DNA of 47,834 nt from Nitrospirota bacterium (GCA_016217695.1 JACRHE010000164.1:1-47834), one strand, 5' to 3'; counted from the first letter of the stretch, positions 33,592 through 42,737 are shown. Translations and numbers: made by a program. Notes: a model not told the origin generated them from the sequence alone.

Positions 33592-34518
33592 TCACACCCA
33601 GTAGGTTACCTCTTTACGGGGCGAATCCATATTGACTCCCGTATCGAGGTTCCAGTTTTTGACGGTTTCCTTTAGCGTTATACTCGATCCCAACATTGAA
33701 TAGAGCAATCTCCAGACTGTGACGACATTGCTGACAGCCTTCTCGAATCCTTCCCCTTTGAACGATCCTGTTGTGCCGTCCGGCAGCCTGACCTCCTGAT
33801 AGTATTTCTTATGAAATTGCGGGTACCTGGAGATTATCTCGGCTTTTGTCCTATAGAGGTATCCCTCGGCCACCCCAAGATGCCTGAACAATGCCACAAC
33901 GTCTGAACCGCCCTCGGCTGTATCGACAGCCTTCGTGTAGGTTTCAAACCAAAGGCCCGGGTGCGCTTCTTCTTCCTTATCCTGATAGTTCTTCGACACT
34001 TGATCTTTCCAAAACCGCATTAACTCATCAAAGTATTGAGAGCTGCCGCAGAATTTCAGGGCGGATGAGAATTCGGCATAGTAGATGTCGTTGTTCTTGT
34101 ATTCGTTAAAAAGCAGGGAATCCTGGGTCATCTCGCAGAGCCGGTGTTCTTCCTTGTTCTGCTCGTAGGGACCGACAGTGGCCTGGACAATGGGATGGAT
34201 GGTGGCGTCGGCTACCAGATGCGAGATATATCCCATAAGCCATACGAACTTGATTTCGTCGGCTAGACTCGGCAAGGGCTGGAAGGACTTCAGGGCCTCG
34301 TATCCGCTTGCCGCTATGCTGTTAGTCTTCTCATAATGCATAACGTCCGCCCAGTTCACTCCGCCGGTCTTCAAACTCAAATAGGGCAAGTCCGGGCTGG
34401 CCGCACCAAGAAACAGGAATTCCGAGTGTTTGTTTAAGAGACGATACAGGTCCAGTTTGAGCGTCTGGCTCCGTTTTGCTACGTCACAGATCAGGAAATG
34501 AGTAAATGCCCCTGCCAT
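33592..34518 (-). CDS. Zinc-dependent phospholipase C-like protein 1
   Basis: The 308-residue protein has the pattern of the zinc-dependent phospholipase C family: MAGAFTHF at the start, then SPDLPYL, WADVMHY, GYISHLVADATIHP and EEHRLCEMTQD. The His and Asp in these motifs would ligate the metals. There is no signal peptide. The end, NWNLDTGVNMD...YWV, matches the paralogue at 37222-38184, showing common descent. ATG 34518 overlaps the previous stop by one base (TAATG). It sits in a run of exported or membrane genes (36826 to 33165). The substrate is unknown. Confidence 0.82.
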   Translation of the reverse strand: MAGAFTHFLICDVAKRSQTLKLDLYRLLNKHSEFLFLGAASPDLPYLSLKTGGVNWADVMHYEKTNSIAASGYEALKSFQPLPSLADEIKFVWLMGYISHLVADATIHPIVQATVGPYEQNKEEHRLCEMTQDSLLFNEYKNNDIYYAEFSSALKFCGSSQYFDELMRFWKDQVSKNYQDKEEEAHPGLWFETYTKAVDTAEGGSDVVALFRHLGVAEGYLYRTKAEIISRYPQFHKKYYQEVRLPDGTTGSFKGEGFEKAVSNVVTVWRLLYSMLGSSITLKETVKNWNLDTGVNMDSPRKEVTYWV

Positions 34519-35462
34519 TATTTATAGACCCCTACGACTATGATCTCGTACGGCAAGCTCCAGTTCAGGACGTCGGGCTTTTCCTTTGATTTCTCTACTC
34601 TCCATGATACGAGAGCGAGGTCTATTCTCGGTATGCCCAGGACATGCACTCTCTTGCCCTTTTTAAAGTTCTTGATGGCTTTGTCGGGAGGGGTATCTTT
34701 AACAAAGACCATGCGGACTTTCCGCACGAGAAGTTCTCCATCGAGGTCTCTTACGGCAGCCATGACAAACCGGCCGTCTTCAGTCTCTTTTTGCTCATCA
34801 TCCAGTATTTCCATCATGAACTCGACGTAGTTATACCCGACCATTCCGGTCACAAGGGATGTCGTAGTATCTCCTGGAATGATCCTGAACCGGGTGTTTT
34901 CGTATTTCACAAAGGCGTCGTGGGCATCTTTGGTCTTAAAACCCTGAATGGACTTGAAAGATCTCAGGACGCTGATATCGCCTACACGAGATACTGGATG
35001 GATCTCGAAGACGTGGTCAGGGTTTGACGTCTCAAAGGGATCGAGTCCTTCGCCCTGGATCTGATCGGTTCCCCCGGCATGTTCGCACCACAGCCTCCAT
35101 GCCCCGGATAATTTGATGGATTTGCCGGTTCCTTCGACTTCGTGGACCAGGTCGACAGCGGTCTTCTCGAACTTGGCGTTCATTATTTCAGCCACGACCG
35201 GTAGCTCGACTTCCGGAGAGCGGCCAGCTACATGCAGGTCTCCGTCTTTGCTCGGCGCATTGGGTTTCTTGTGGGCCATATCTACTGTAAATGTCGTATC
35301 GATCGTTGCCCTGTTTTTGTATTGCTCGATAAAGGAGTTCTTTAGGCTTATCGTTACCTCCGCAGAGGACACGACCGGCAGGCATAAAAGAACGGTCAGA
35401 ACTATGCTTAATGTTATGCCATTGAATATTTTTGCGAGATTACTGCTTCTTCTGATTTCCAT
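34518..35462 (-). CDS. Secreted hypothetical protein in the PLC operon
   Basis: The 314-residue protein has a signal peptide (VLTVLLCLPVVSSA, cleavage near residue 34) and a soluble, beta-rich mature part with motifs such as WRLWCEHAGG and HVFEIHPVSR. The pattern of mixed strands and one Cys does not point to a family I recognise. It precedes the PLC-like gene with a one-base overlap, so the two are translated together. GGAGGG precedes ATG 35462. Confidence 0.78.
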   Translation of the reverse strand: MEIRRSSNLAKIFNGITLSIVLTVLLCLPVVSSAEVTISLKNSFIEQYKNRATIDTTFTVDMAHKKPNAPSKDGDLHVAGRSPEVELPVVAEIMNAKFEKTAVDLVHEVEGTGKSIKLSGAWRLWCEHAGGTDQIQGEGLDPFETSNPDHVFEIHPVSRVGDISVLRSFKSIQGFKTKDAHDAFVKYENTRFRIIPGDTTTSLVTGMVGYNYVEFMMEILDDEQKETEDGRFVMAAVRDLDGELLVRKVRMVFVKDTPPDKAIKNFKKGKRVHVLGIPRIDLALVSWRVEKSKEKPDVLNWSLPYEIIVVGVYK

Positions 35463-35758
35463 CTGACATCCCTCCTTACAAAGCGATTATTGTTTGATGC
35501 AAGCATGCCGGGGTTTGTTCAGACTGATTCCCGGCATTCTTCTGGTCATCTGCTAAAGACATTAGACATCCCCGAGATGTCTTCCATAAGCTCCCTCCTT
35601 TTACCGAGTTATTGTTGACGCCTTTATCTGCGGCAGCCGTCTCATGGCCTTTGCCCGATATCCGCAAGAAATTACTGCGCATAGCCGTTTTGTTCCCTAA
35701 GTTCCTAAAGGAAGGCGTCATTTTCTGAAGCGCCCATTCAATCCGGATCGATCATGCC
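35463..35758. other. Gap in the PLC operon: short ORF and hairpin
   Basis: On the minus strand a 13-codon frame (MEDISGMSNVFSR) starts behind a strong GGAGGG at about 35585. A hairpin, ATGCCGGG (35505-35512) with CCCGGCAT (35530-35537), follows with no U tract. The gap could be a leader with attenuation or a decayed gene. A longer open frame here (to 35721) looks non-coding. Confidence 0.3.
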
Positions 35759-36826
35759 TTACTCTTTTTCGAGGTCCTTGAGGTCCAGTCCTATGCTTTC
35801 CTTCCCGGTATCTTCCTTTGTCGGCTTCTTTTCTTCTTCCTGCGCTCCCTTGTCCAGATACTTACTGAGGAAACTGAAGCCTGTGTAATTGCCGATGAAG
35901 CCAATCGCAATCGCTCCCCAGAAATCATTAATGGTAACGCGTATTAGAAACTGCGTCTCCGAGATTCTGGCAAGCAAAATGGTAATAATAACGCTTAGGA
36001 GGATCGAGCCCAGGATGCCTAGGATCTCTTTCCCGTACGGAAGGTCGAAAATCTTTCTGGTCAGGCTTTTCGGGAATGGCGAGGCATCTGTCTCAGATGT
36101 TTCAATGGATACCTTTATGAATCTCCTCCTGGCCACCGGCAGTATGAAATAGGCGATAAGCCCTCCCAGGGCAGAGCCCACTATGATGACAGACTGAGGA
36201 GTCGAAACAATGATCTTCTTGCTCTGGGTTATAAGGCGGTAATTGTCCTGAGGGAACCTCGGGTCTGTCCAGTACTTGGCTATCACGGATATCTTGTATT
36301 CGCCTGGAGAGAAAAACAGGTAATTCAGCTCGGCCAAAATGATTGAGCTTATATTCCTCATCAACGACCAGACATTGCCGTCCTGAAATCTGGTTTTCTG
36401 GGAAGTCGTCCAGAAGACATTGTAGGTGTCGCCGGGCTTGATCAATATGGAACGATCATATACGCTCTTGGTTACGTCTTCGATGGACTGGGTGGGAAAG
36501 AAAGCGAACCACTCATTGATGCCGGTGAACTGTTTATCGAGTTCGGGCGGCAGCACTAAAGTGGTGTGCAGGCTCTTCAGATATACCGTGCTGTTTGAAA
36601 TATTCTTTATTTCGGCCACTATGCCGAGGCCCGGTCCCGCTGTCGGCTGGTTCCTTGAGGCCTCCAGTTTCAGGTCAATCAGATTGTTAGTGACTGCGGG
36701 AGTGTCTGTCACAGGCTCTCCCTGAGTCGACGTTCCTGCATAAGCCAGCCCGAATAATGCAAAAAGGCATAAGGTTACATAAATGAAATTCTGCAGTGTG
36801 CGTGGAAAAAAAGATTTGGATGACAT
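35759..36826 (-). CDS. Membrane-anchored hypothetical protein
   Basis: The 355-residue protein has a signal or anchor helix (about 18-30), a periplasmic beta-rich domain (about 35-220) with a long DUF-like stretch, and three membrane helices between about residues 230 and 330, ending in a Lys/Glu-rich tail. The start chosen is ATG 36826, with GGAGGGG seven bases upstream; the preceding ATG (36829) is too close to it, and a start at 36937 would add unrelated residues. The bulk of the protein lies outside the membrane, with a cytoplasmic tail. Function unknown. It is the first gene of the minus-strand PLC block. Confidence 0.75.
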   Translation of the reverse strand: MSSKSFFPRTLQNFIYVTLCLFALFGLAYAGTSTQGEPVTDTPAVTNNLIDLKLEASRNQPTAGPGLGIVAEIKNISNSTVYLKSLHTTLVLPPELDKQFTGINEWFAFFPTQSIEDVTKSVYDRSILIKPGDTYNVFWTTSQKTRFQDGNVWSLMRNISSIILAELNYLFFSPGEYKISVIAKYWTDPRFPQDNYRLITQSKKIIVSTPQSVIIVGSALGGLIAYFILPVARRRFIKVSIETSETDASPFPKSLTRKIFDLPYGKEILGILGSILLSVIITILLARISETQFLIRVTINDFWGAIAIGFIGNYTGFSFLSKYLDKGAQEEEKKPTKEDTGKESIGLDLKDLEKE

Positions 36827-37015
36827 CATTTGACCCCTCCTTGTACTAATCCCGTGAACCGCCTGTTTAGAAAAATGTATCAGAAACCAAAAAGGTAATG
36901 CAAGAGCAAAATCACACCATTGACTGGGTATCTGCAATTGTGAGATAATGCGTCGAGCTTATTAAGAAACAAGAATGCGAGTTTCTTAAATCTAGCATCG
37001 TACTCGGAGGGAAAA

Positions 37016-37159
37016 ATGTCAAAAAAACTCATCGCTTCGTTTTTATTGGCTTCGATCACTATTTCTTTATTAGTCGCAATCATATCCGTAGATGACGTTC
37101 TGGCGACTTCAATACAGAGGATGCTACCTGGACAGCGCCGATCTGGGGATCTGAGATAG
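37016..37159 (+). CDS. Short secreted peptide
   Basis: This 47-codon frame starts at ATG 37016, with CGGAGGG six bases upstream. It encodes MSKKLIASFLLASITISLLV, a perfect signal peptide, then about 27 polar residues ending GDLR. It is followed 63 bp later by the second PLC-like gene. It may be a small exported factor or a truncated gene. Confidence 0.4.
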   Translation: MSKKLIASFLLASITISLLVAIISVDDVLATSIQRMLPGQRRSGDLR

Positions 37160-37221
37160 GTCATTAGAAGGGTTTCTGTAATGACAACGATGTCTATAAC
37201 GCACCGCGAAGGAGGTTTCTA

Positions 37222-38184
37222 ATGCCCGGAGCTTTTGCGCACATGATCGCCGCCGACCTGGCAAAAACCAATTTGGAGGCAAATAAAATAAGGCTTCCGA
37301 CCTTGATACTTAATCGCCACCCCCAATGGCTTCAGGCTGGAGCTGTGGGGCCTGATTATCCCTATCTTCATCACGTTCTAACCAGTCATGACAAATCCGA
37401 CAGCTGGGCAGATATCCTTCACTATACAAGGACCGGTGATGTCGTGCGCACTGGGGTAAAGCTCATGCGGGAAAGGTATCAGGCCGAAAAAGGAGAAAAA
37501 AACTTTCAACGGGCTCTTGCGTGGCTTTATGGATATTCATCTCACGTTATTCTTGATGCCAGTATTCATCCTGTTGTCAGATCCATAGTCGGAGAATATG
37601 AAGATAACAAACCCGAGCACAGAACGTGTGAGATGTATATGGATTCATATATCTACAAAGAAACTTATGCTGTCGAACTGGATAACAGTGAATGGTCGGA
37701 TTATTTGAGAGCGTTGACGGATGGCAAGTCAGGCGGAATGGATGAGTCTGTGGTTAAGCTCTGGGATGCAATGCTTTTAGAGGTTTATCCTGAGGATTAC
37801 GCAAAGAACCCCCCACTGATTCATGAATGGCACAAAGCATATGTGAAAAAGCTCGATTCGGCGGATGTGAGATTGGGATTTTTCCGGCATATGGCCGCTG
37901 AGAATGGGTTTGTATACGCGCTGAGTTCCGAGATACCCCCAAACAAAAAGAAAGAATACATTGATAAGGCCACCGTCCCTGAACATAATAGATTCGGAAA
38001 GCAGATCATGAGATATGAGGAGATCTTCGATTTCGGGGTGAAGAACGTGGCTAAGTTCTGGAAGTTGATAACGGAAACGGTCGAAGGTGCCGGGGATACA
38101 AACCTTGCCGGATTATTAAACTGGAATCTCGATAAAGGAACCGTAGACCCAAAAGGAGAAGGCGATGCGACGCTCTGGGTATAG
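37222..38184 (+). CDS. Zinc-dependent phospholipase C-like protein 2
   Basis: This 320-residue protein is a paralogue of the one at 33592-34518: MPGAFAHM, GPDYPYLHH, WADILHYTRTGDV, GYSSHVILDASIHPVV and EHRTCEMYMDS align in order, and both end with NWNLDKG...LWV-type residues. The His/Asp set is kept. No signal peptide is seen. AGGAGG precedes ATG 37222. It overlaps the following lipoprotein gene by 20 bases. The orientation is opposite to paralogue 1, so the pair flanks the membrane-protein block as an inverted duplication. Confidence 0.83.
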   Translation: MPGAFAHMIAADLAKTNLEANKIRLPTLILNRHPQWLQAGAVGPDYPYLHHVLTSHDKSDSWADILHYTRTGDVVRTGVKLMRERYQAEKGEKNFQRALAWLYGYSSHVILDASIHPVVRSIVGEYEDNKPEHRTCEMYMDSYIYKETYAVELDNSEWSDYLRALTDGKSGGMDESVVKLWDAMLLEVYPEDYAKNPPLIHEWHKAYVKKLDSADVRLGFFRHMAAENGFVYALSSEIPPNKKKEYIDKATVPEHNRFGKQIMRYEEIFDFGVKNVAKFWKLITETVEGAGDTNLAGLLNWNLDKGTVDPKGEGDATLWV

Positions 38185-38593
38185 TGTTCTCATAATTCTG
38201 CTCATAGTTTTTGTCCCTCTTCTCGGAGCTTGTGATGAGAAAAAATACGATGAAAAAAAGATGGGACAACTTGCTACGTTTGTAAGGGTAATAATGGATA
38301 TCGTCAGCACCGAATATATAGATCGTCCAATTCCAAAAGAGGTTTCAGAAAAACAGATTGTCGAGATAGTCAAGAAAGATAATACCGACTTTCAGGAACT
38401 GAAGTTGCTTGATACTTATGACATAGTTATGGTGTCAGACGGAGTTCAGCTGGGAGCTGTAGTCTGGGACCCTGATAACGGTAGAAAGCTTATTCAGGAT
38501 CTTCGTTGTACCAAGAGCCCTGACGAGCTAACATGGAGTCAGGTTGTTTATGGCCAGGAATTTACTTTAAGCTGGGGGTTGTGCGCAAAGTAG
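38165..38593 (+). CDS. Lipoprotein following PLC-like gene 2
   Basis: The 142-residue protein has a clean lipobox (LLGAC, Cys23) after a hydrophobic signal, then a soluble mature domain. ATG 38165 has AAGGAG upstream and overlaps the PLC gene, so both should be made together. It has three further Cys. By analogy with lipoprotein immunity partners of phospholipase effectors it could protect the cell, but this is only position-based inference. No known domain is recognised. Confidence 0.7.
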   Translation: MRRSGYSVLIILLIVFVPLLGACDEKKYDEKKMGQLATFVRVIMDIVSTEYIDRPIPKEVSEKQIVEIVKKDNTDFQELKLLDTYDIVMVSDGVQLGAVVWDPDNGRKLIQDLRCTKSPDELTWSQVVYGQEFTLSWGLCAK

Positions 38594-38680
38594 CCATTAG
38601 TTAGAGAACGACCACGAATGGTATGCTCCATAAGAAATCCCCTTTAAAGACAAAAGCCGCTAAGGTATGCCAGGCAGTCT

Positions 38681-38962
38681 TTGGATGAGGAAATTAACCG
38701 CATCTTCGACGAAAAGATCGGATTTCATTTCTTAATAGTGATCTTCTTTATTGCACTGACCCTGTTTGAATGGTACAGGTGGTTTCTGAAGATTTCCGTC
38801 AATCCTAACACGTACTCAACCGTCCTAGCGACACTAATCGTAGCCTATTCGATCAGAAAGATATACATTCTCAAAAAATGCATCAGGCGGCTACAGATGG
38901 CGAGGAACGGAGAAAGAATAGTCGGAGAATCTTTGGAGTTTCTACGTGAAAAGGGATCGTAA
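38681..38962 (+). pseudogene. N-terminal part of a NERD-domain membrane protein, cut by the IS element
   Basis: The frame opens with TTG 38681 and encodes LDEEINRIFDEK, two membrane helices (IVIFFIALTLFEW and STVLATLIVAYSI), then NGERIVGESLEFLREKG, the start of a nuclease-related (NERD) domain. In full proteins of this type the NERD core follows (FHDIV...IDHV). Here it stops at TAA inside the inverted repeat of the IS element at 38958. No continuation was seen beyond the IS. NERD proteins are linked to DNA processing and defence. Confidence 0.65.
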
Positions 38963-38971
38963 GCTTCCCCA

Positions 38972-39795
38972 TCAGGTTGACAGTTGCAAAGTAGAGGTTT
39001 CAGCATTTTGTTCCATGTATTCAGCCGGTGTCAAGTCTCCCAGCGCATCATGAGGCCGTTGCTCGTTATAATCGATTATCCACCAGTATGTTGTTTCTCG
39101 GACTTCCGTTAAGCTTTCAAACAAATAGAGGTTCAGAACTTCCTCCCTGTAGGTCCGGTTGAACCGCTCAATATAGGCATTCTGATTCGGCTGCCCAGGC
39201 TGGATATATCGTATCATCATACCTGCGGCTTCAGCCCAACTCACAAACTCACCACTTAGGAACTCAGGGCCATTATCAACCCGAAGCACATCCGGTAGGC
39301 CACGGGTCAGCCCTAGTCGCTCAAAAACCCTTATAAGCCTCTTCGCTGTTAAAGAGGTGTCGATCTCGATGGCAATTGCCTCTCTGTTGAAATCATCGAT
39401 TACGGTGAATGCTCTGAACCGGGTCCCCGCATACAGTGCATCGCTTACGAAATCAGCAGACCAGACATGATTTGGCCGCTGTGGCACCATCAAGGGCTGC
39501 CGTGTTCTCTTCGGCAGTCTCTTTTTAGCCCTGCGCTTCTGGTTCAGTTTCATCTGACAGTACACTCCATAAATCCTCTATGATTCCAAGGGTATTTCTT
39601 CTGTCTCAGGAACTTGCGACACTTCCAGAAACCCCATGTTGCATGCTTCTCTAATACACCACTGATTGCCATAATGACTTCGGCATCTCGATCAGCGCTT
39701 GACCGTGTGCCACTGTAATAGGCCGCCAGGGATAATCCGATGCTCTTGCAACTTCTCTGCACTGACAGGCTGTGCTCTGCTACCAGATACTGCAC
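38972..39795 (-). pseudogene. IS3-family orfB transposase, frameshifted
   Basis: OrfB holds the DDE domain. The first part (39795 to about 39580) encodes YLVAEHSLSVQRSCKSIGLS; the second (39565 to 38972) encodes the catalytic region with D in VWSADFVSD, D in RVDNGPEF and E in NAYIERFNR. The join is a one-base frameshift near PWNH: the normal continuation (RIYGVYCQMKLNQ) is found in the next frame. Either the copy is dead or the base is a sequencing error. Confidence 0.85.
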
Positions 39796-39818
39796 TGCCT
39801 CACGCTTTTCAGATGGCC

Positions 39819-40085
39819 TTACAACTTTTTTTCAATCAGATCCTTCAACGCCCTGTTTTCAAGCGCCAGATCAGCATACATTCGTTTCATCTGGCTCAAT
39901 TCCCGTTCAATATCTTTCATCTTCTTCAGATCAGATGCCTCCATCCCCCCATACTTCGATTTCCAGTTGCAGTGGGTCTGATCGCTGATCCCATGCTTGC
40001 GGCATAGGTCCCTGACTGGTACTCCGCTGTCCGCTTCTTTCAGGACTGCCACGATCTGCGTCTCGGTAAATCTCGTCTTCTTCAT
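39819..40085 (-). CDS. IS3-family orfA (HTH)
   Basis: The 88-residue protein is the DNA-binding OrfA: MKKTRFTETQIVAVLKEAD, then an HTH (VRDLCRKHGISDQT), and a leucine-zipper helix (ADLALENRALKDL). In active elements a programmed -1 shift between orfA and orfB makes the OrfAB transposase. AGGAGG-type sequence lies upstream of ATG 40085. Confidence 0.9.
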   Translation of the reverse strand: MKKTRFTETQIVAVLKEADSGVPVRDLCRKHGISDQTHCNWKSKYGGMEASDLKKMKDIERELSQMKRMYADLALENRALKDLIEKKL

Positions 40086-40268
40086 TTAGAACCTCCTGAC
40101 TGTTATTGTGCCAGAAAGCTCTACTTATCAGGTGTCTACTTCTTAGGGAAGCTTACGCATGTAGTGGGTCAGTTTGATTTTTATTTGTGACATTGACATT
40201 TCTGACAGTAGTCTATATTTTATTACAGTATCTTTCATGGCTTTTATTTGTTCTTTGGAGGGACATTA

Positions 40269-41210
40269 ATGGGTCTTGATTTACAGCTTGCCTACTTACT
40301 TTCTCTTATTGGTGCTTTCGGTTTTCTTGGTGGATTTATTTCTGCAATATATGACCTTCAAAGTTCTCCTCCAATAGCAGTTGAACATGGGGCTATCATT
40401 GACTGTAGTGATTGTAAATGGAAATTTTCTTATTTATTTGAAAAAAAACGCATTGTTTGGACTTTCTTAGGCAGGGGGTTGATTGGTATCGCTGGCGCTT
40501 TTAGCATTATGTTGGTAGGTCTTTGGGTCGGTAAAATTACCGTGGATATGACTCAAGGCAATCAAATATTTATTATTAGTTTAGCTTTGGTTTCTGGGAC
40601 CATAAGCTATAGAATGCTACCTAAAATTGGTCACAAACTTGAAGAACAAATACTGAAGCAGAAAATGGAAGAAACGGAGCGATCTGCCAAGACAGAATCA
40701 AAAAAGGCAGTAGATTTTTCATCGGCCATGAGTGCAGCAGAAACGGCACTTAGTAGAAATAATTTTTTCGAGATGCCTCAAGCCATAGCTATGTTGGAAG
40801 CCCTGCGGCCAGCATTTCCCTCACATCGGACGCTTCATATTTATCTGGGCCGACTTTATAGAATGGGCAAGAAGTTTGATAAGGCAATACTGGTGCTGCG
40901 AGATTTTATCAACGCATTGGAAATAGAAAAATCTAAGGGTGTGGCTTCAGCATCTTACGATGCAGATACTGCTGCTGCTCATTACAATATTGCTTGTTAC
41001 CACGTGCTGAAGGCTTTTCAGCCTGAAGTATCAGAACAAGGGAAAAATCGTCTTATCGTAGAAGGTATGAATGATTTAAAAGAATCACTAAAACGATATC
41101 CGACTGGAATAGAAAAAGCAAAAGATGATGATGATTTCAAGTTTGTTAAGGATAATCCCATTTTTCAAGCTTTAACTAAAAAGAGCCATGAAGATGTCAT
41201 TTCTCCTTGA
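40269..41210 (+). CDS. Membrane protein with C-terminal TPR-like domain
   Basis: The start chosen is ATG 40269, with GGAGGGA eight bases upstream, giving 313 residues. There are four or so membrane helices (about 6-27, 62-90, 98-118), with a CSDC pair near residue 46 that may bind metal, then a cytoplasmic helical part (about 140-313). That part contains TPR-like repeats (LHIYLGRLYRMGKKFDKAIL, HYNIACYHVLKAF). It ends with a strong terminator at 41364. No family is recognised; scaffolding is the usual role of such layouts. Codon use is AT-rich compared with neighbours. Confidence 0.7.
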   Translation: MGLDLQLAYLLSLIGAFGFLGGFISAIYDLQSSPPIAVEHGAIIDCSDCKWKFSYLFEKKRIVWTFLGRGLIGIAGAFSIMLVGLWVGKITVDMTQGNQIFIISLALVSGTISYRMLPKIGHKLEEQILKQKMEETERSAKTESKKAVDFSSAMSAAETALSRNNFFEMPQAIAMLEALRPAFPSHRTLHIYLGRLYRMGKKFDKAILVLRDFINALEIEKSKGVASASYDADTAAAHYNIACYHVLKAFQPEVSEQGKNRLIVEGMNDLKESLKRYPTGIEKAKDDDDFKFVKDNPIFQALTKKSHEDVISP

Positions 41211-41363
41211 CAAGAAGAAAGTATCTTCTATACTGTAAGTGTAAGGGAAAATTGGGTCAGCAAATATAGAAGAAATAGGGAGGCAGCACTATGAAATTAT
41301 TGAAGGAATGGGGGTTTTAACGGATATACTATAAAAGGTATAATTGTTATAAACCTAAACTTC

Positions 41364-41402
41364 AAAACCCCCGAATACATTGAATCTATTTGGGGGTTTT
41401 TT
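41364..41402 (+). terminator. Rho-independent terminator
   Basis: AAAACCCCC, an 18-19 base loop and GGGGGTTTT, followed by TT. It ends the plus-strand transcript of the membrane TPR gene, about 155 bp past its stop. Confidence 0.75.
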
Positions 41403-41539
41403 CGATGAATTACAGTAATTTTAATATATCCTCAACGTCCCAGACATGATCCGTAACCTGCTTCCATGGCGGGGGTATCTCTCGATAGTGTCAAGAATCT
41501 TTCGCACATTTGATCTGGTGGGACCTCAACTGGTTTGCC

Positions 41540-41819
41540 CTACGCTGCCAATTCCCTTGCCTGATCTTCAAGCCGATCCATCTTCAGATACTGTCTCAGT
41601 CCCACTTTGTCCCTGTGATATGCCTGAGTCTAGCCGCCACCAGCATAAGCGCTGAGTTGCCGTCAGGGAATGCCCCTACCACCCGCGTCCTTCTTCTGAT
41701 CTCCCTCATGATCCTCTAAGGGGATTATTCGTCCGAATCCTCCTGGTGATGCTCTTCAGGGAAGGCATAGTAGCTCAATGTCTCCTGTATTCCTAAGCGG
41801 AAATAGTTAATCTGAAGGT
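41540..41819 (-). pseudogene. IS256 (Mutator)-family transposase remnant
   Basis: Reading the minus strand with two or three frame changes gives the C-terminal part of an IS256-type transposase: TLSYYAFPEEHH, RRIRTNNPLE-like, REIRRRTRVVGAFPDGNSA, LMLVAARLRHI, then RQYLKMDRLEDQ and a stop. No single frame is intact. Both ends of the element are gone. It lies just past the MBL gene at 41859, so it may have disturbed that gene's 3' end. Confidence 0.85.
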
Positions 41820-41858
41820 GTTCCAGCAAGAAACAAGACCCCTCTGCACCTCATGCTT

Positions 41859-42737
41859 TCAGAGTGCCGATATACTTGCCATAGGTGTTGGGCATCTTCT
41901 TATTATCCAAAAAATCGACGGAATAACTTTTCTCGGAAGGACATAAATGTGCGTCTGCCCGGGATCGCATTCCAGTGCAATATGGCCAGCAGAATTCTGA
42001 GTAATTGTGTTATAACCCGCGTAGTAATTCAGATCCTTGGATGGCGCTTCACCTATTATTACTACCTTTGGTTTCATAATCTTGAGCCAGTCTTCTGGAA
42101 TTTTGCCGGAGTCTCTGCCATGATGAGGCGCGAATACTACATCAGCTGGAGCCATAGTAATTTTACCCTTTATCTTTTCCATGAAATTCGTTTCCATATC
42201 ACCCATCCAAAGGACTGTCGCTCCATCCTTCAGGCTATATTGGATTATGGGAGAGATATTATTTGGACTGCTTCCCTCCTTGGCTTTCTTCAACTCATCC
42301 TTGTAATCCTCGCCACTTGTGACGGGCCAGAGAATCCTGATTCCAGCACCGCCCCGCTGCTCGTCCGTTTCGTTCAACCACGCTCTCGAACATCCTTGAA
42401 AAAGATAAAAAGCTTTTCCCGCATCATCCCTAAGAGCACAGTATTCATCAAAATCATCGGTAGGATCTGACTTTGTGGCCTCGTTCTTGACGCAGTAAAA
42501 ATTACGGATCGGCATCTTTTCATTAAGATAAGCTAAACCCAGAATATGGTCATCGTCAGGGTGGGTTGAAATAAAGCGTGTTACATTTTTGCCCTTAGAT
42601 TCTGCTTTAAGCTCTTTGATTATTTCTCTTCTTTCCTGATCAGACATACAGCAATCAATAATTGTAAAACTGTCAGTGCCATGCTTGATATAAAACATAT
42701 CCCCTTCGCCGACGGAAAATGATTTGACAATGCTCAC
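41859..42737 (-). CDS. ComEC-like metallo-beta-lactamase (MBL) protein 1
   Basis: This 292-residue MBL-fold hydrolase has the motif HPDDDH (59-64), D180 in LWMGDME, and PHHGRD (204-209), the pattern of ComEC/Rec2-type domains. It has no signal peptide or membrane helix. The start ATG 42737 overlaps the stop of the metallophosphoesterase gene by four bases (ATGA), so the two form a unit. The C-terminus looks frameshifted: one extra T in a T6 run (41889-41894) would give LDNKKMPNTYGKYIGTLKA with a stop at 41851, which looks more natural than the ending read here (RRCPTPMASISAL). Substrate unknown; a nuclease or phosphodiesterase is likely. Confidence 0.85.
   Translation of the reverse strand: MSIVKSFSVGEGDMFYIKHGTDSFTIIDCCMSDQERREIIKELKAESKGKNVTRFISTHPDDDHILGLAYLNEKMPIRNFYCVKNEATKSDPTDDFDEYCALRDDAGKAFYLFQGCSRAWLNETDEQRGGAGIRILWPVTSGEDYKDELKKAKEGSSPNNISPIIQYSLKDGATVLWMGDMETNFMEKIKGKITMAPADVVFAPHHGRDSGKIPEDWLKIMKPKVVIIGEAPSKDLNYYAGYNTITQNSAGHIALECDPGQTHIYVLPRKVIPSIFWIIRRCPTPMASISAL

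Larger units (their letters stand above)
38958..40157 (-). mobile_element. IS3-family insertion sequence (IS407-like orfA/orfB)
   Basis: The element is bounded by CGTAAGCTTCCC (38958-38969) and its inverse GGGAAGCTTACG (40146-40157). It encodes orfA and a frameshifted orfB on the minus strand. Length is about 1200 bp, normal for the family. I see no matching direct repeat in the flanks (GGAT on the left, CATG on the right), so the neighbourhood may have been rearranged after insertion. Confidence 0.88.

Noticed and set aside
35476-35721. 81-residue minus-strand frame in the PLC operon
   Set aside because: It reads through a hairpin and a short leader with a better ribosome site; no protein-like pattern.
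36880-37164. 94-residue minus-strand frame
   Set aside because: It covers a small plus-strand gene with a signal peptide and strong ribosome site; the minus frame lacks both.
41853-42470. 205-residue plus-strand frame opposite MBL 1
   Set aside because: Antisense to an MBL with full catalytic motifs; no independent features.
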